Assembly (NCBI GenBank): GCA_947643945.1
Contig: CANRXN010000061.1
Coordinates: 1 to 6,524, forward strand
Reading direction: 5' to 3'
DNA length: 6,524 bases
Origin: an uncultured Clostridium sp.
GTDB taxonomy: Bacteria > Bacillota > Clostridia > TANB77 > CAG-508
This document shows positions 5,828-6,524 of the stretch, one piece after another; the first letter of the stretch is position 1; every line of letters starts with the position of its first letter. Position numbers and translations under genes: made by a program. The notes under the pieces are model-generated. The model did no database searches, had not been told where the DNA came from, and was given only the letters and a program-made list of their open reading frames with translations.

Positions 5828-5919
5828 GGGACGTTTCCCAGTTGGACATTTTTGTCTGGTTTGGGATTTCTTAGCTGTGCAAGCAAAGCAAGCTACAGAT
5901 AAGTTATCCCTTTAGGGAC
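5828..5919 (+). repeat. 92-nt structured intergenic element, copy B (rarA-TSUP)
   Basis: The element starts GGGACG 11 bases after the rarA stop. Hairpin 1 runs from CCC 5837-5839 to GGG 5863-5865, with GACA-TTTT-TGTC at its tip and several G-T pairs that favour pairing of this strand. GGGAT follows. TAGC 5872-5875 pairs with GTTA 5903-5906 through one G-T pair, and TGT 5876-5878 with ACA 5895-5897, with GATAA bulged. The terminal hairpin is TCCC-TTTA-GGGA at 5907-5918. Compared with copy A, one terminal-hairpin pair changes from A-T to C-G on both sides. Here the element lies 85 bases before the next start and next to no ribosome binding site. The rest of the gap to 5976 is AT-rich with nothing recognisable. 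Confidence 0.65.
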
Positions 5920-5976
5920 ATATCTTTAAAATAAATCATAAGCTTCATTTTTTTTGCATAAAAAAACAAAAGTTGG

Positions 5977-6001
5977 AAAACCTACTAAAAAGTAGGTTTT
6001 T
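5977..6001 (+). terminator. Terminator-like hairpin just before the TSUP start
   Basis: AAAACCTACT (5977-5986) and AGTAGGTTTT (5991-6000) form a perfect 10-bp stem around AAAA, followed by one further T and then ATT. It has the shape of an intrinsic terminator, although only four of the ten pairs are G-C. It ends four bases before the TSUP start codon and contains the only Shine-Dalgarno-like bases there (AGG at 5994-5996). It may end rarA transcripts, attenuate the TSUP operon, or hide its ribosome site. Confidence 0.6.
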
Positions 6002-6004
6002 ATT

Positions 6005-6352
6005 ATGACGAAAAAAATAATAATAGGATTATTAGCAGGAGCCGTCAGTGGTTTATTTTCAACAGGAGGAGGCATGATACTAGTACCAGCCTTTATTTAT
6101 CTATTAGAAGTAGACGATACAAAAGCAAGAGGGACGTCTGTATTTTGTATTTTACCAATGGTAATTACTAGTAGTTTTTTCTACTACAAAGGTGATTTTA
6201 TTGATTGGAAAATTGCACTTTTTTGCGCAATAGGAGGAGCCATTGGTGGTTATATTGGAGCAAAGTTGTTAAAAAAGTTACCAAAGAAGGTAATGAAAAT
6301 AGCATTTACGATATTTTTAACATATGCGTCTTACAAAATGATTTTTATGTAA
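6005..6352 (+). CDS. Half-size TSUP (TauE/SafE-like) membrane protein
   Basis: A 115-residue integral membrane protein of the TSUP family, whose members export or import small anions such as sulfite, sulfoacetate or organosulfonates. About four hydrophobic segments can be seen, near residues 5-33, 46-60, 68-88 and 96-114. The family signature is in the first: AGAVSGLFSTGGGMILVPA at 11-29. Classical TSUP proteins are about 250 residues with eight segments in two repeats, so this is one repeat unit. The next gene begins with the same signature, suggesting two half-transporters that pair. ATG 6005 fits the signature start, but only a weak AGG inside a hairpin precedes it. The substrate cannot be inferred. 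Confidence 0.85.
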   Translation: MTKKIIIGLLAGAVSGLFSTGGGMILVPAFIYLLEVDDTKARGTSVFCILPMVITSSFFYYKGDFIDWKIALFCAIGGAIGGYIGAKLLKKLPKKVMKIAFTIFLTYASYKMIFM

Positions 6353-6401
6353 GAAAGTTAAGCTGTATCTTACTTAAGGACATCTCCAAATCCTAAAAAC
6401 A

Positions 6402-6430
6402 GGGATTTTAAGGAACGTCCCTAAAATCCC
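6402..6430 (-). repeat. 29-nt palindromic repeat, copy 2 (inverted)
   Basis: GGGATTTTA (6402-6410) and TAAAATCCC (6422-6430) form a perfect 9-bp stem with an 11-nt loop, AGGAACGTCCC. The minus strand matches copy 1 at 2794-2822 with two differences. No T-run follows, so it is not a terminator. It ends three bases before the AGGAGG of the second TSUP gene. The preceding 6353-6401 stretch holds no gene. Confidence 0.75.
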
Positions 6431-6443
6431 GCTAGGAGGAAAA

Positions 6444-6524
6444 ATGACAGAAGTATTAATAGGAATCATATCTGGAATTGTAAGTGGAACAGGAATGGGA
6501 GGAGGAACCATTCTTATTTTCTGT
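6444..6524 (+). CDS. Second half-size TSUP membrane protein, cut by window end
   Basis: The first 27 codons encode MTEVLIGIISGIVSGTGMGG followed by GTILIFC, the same G-x-x-x-G...SG-x-G-x-GGG signature that opens the upstream TSUP protein. AGGAGG at 6434-6439 precedes the ATG by four bases. The frame is open to the window end, so length and completeness cannot be judged. The first TSUP protein lies 91 bases upstream on the same strand. I infer that the two form one heteromeric transporter, each giving one four-helix repeat. Confidence 0.75.
   Translation, partial: MTEVLIGIISGIVSGTGMGGGTILIFC

Noticed and set aside
6402..6430. Palindrome between the TSUP genes as an intrinsic terminator
   Set aside because: There is no T-run on either side, and it leads directly into a ribosome binding site. 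Its near-copy at 2794-2822 shows it is a repeat.

Overview
The window is AT-rich bacterial DNA with the gene content and Shine-Dalgarno-led starts of a low-GC Gram-positive, most likely an uncultured Clostridia-type member of the Bacillota (inference from composition, RarA/RuvA/DapF sequence character and the GGAGG-type ribosome binding sites). It is mostly housekeeping sequence. What stands out is a set of small, non-coding, hairpin-forming repeats that fill the junctions between genes.

Left part (1-1710, minus strand): a membrane-anchored monofunctional peptidoglycan glycosyltransferase is followed by a membrane-anchored NodB-type polysaccharide deacetylase. Both are cell-wall enzymes. A strong intrinsic terminator lies between them and uses the last codons of the first gene as one stem arm. 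The divergent intergenic region (1639-1970) holds a long imperfect inverted repeat and a good promoter for dapF.

Middle (1971-3190): dapF (diaminopimelate epimerase, lysine/meso-DAP synthesis) is intact through both catalytic cysteines, but a one-base shift near 2712 displaces its last 29 codons. After it comes a junkyard of small elements: a 29-nt palindromic repeat overlapping the displaced dapF stop, a 65-bp inverted-repeat element with near-perfect 9-bp flanking direct repeats, and a decayed N-terminal piece of an Rpn/PD-(D/E)XK-type nuclease-transposase gene. A consensus-like promoter overlaid by a 12-bp inverted repeat then starts the next gene cluster.

Right part (3191-6524, plus strand): an HD-domain hydrolase, ruvA (Holliday-junction binding), rarA (replication-fork/recombination AAA+ ATPase), and two consecutive half-size TSUP (TauE/SafE-like) membrane proteins, the second cut by the window end. 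ruvA and rarA link this cluster to recombination and fork repair; no ruvB or ruvC is present here. The ruvA-rarA and rarA-TSUP junctions each carry a 92-nt element with the same architecture. Between the two copies one base pair of the terminal hairpin changes in a compensatory way (A-T to C-G), which argues for selection on folded RNA or single-stranded DNA. An inverted copy of the post-dapF palindrome sits between the two TSUP halves, so a 3.6-kb segment is flanked by inverted repeats. I found no tRNA, rRNA, CRISPR array or intact transposase.
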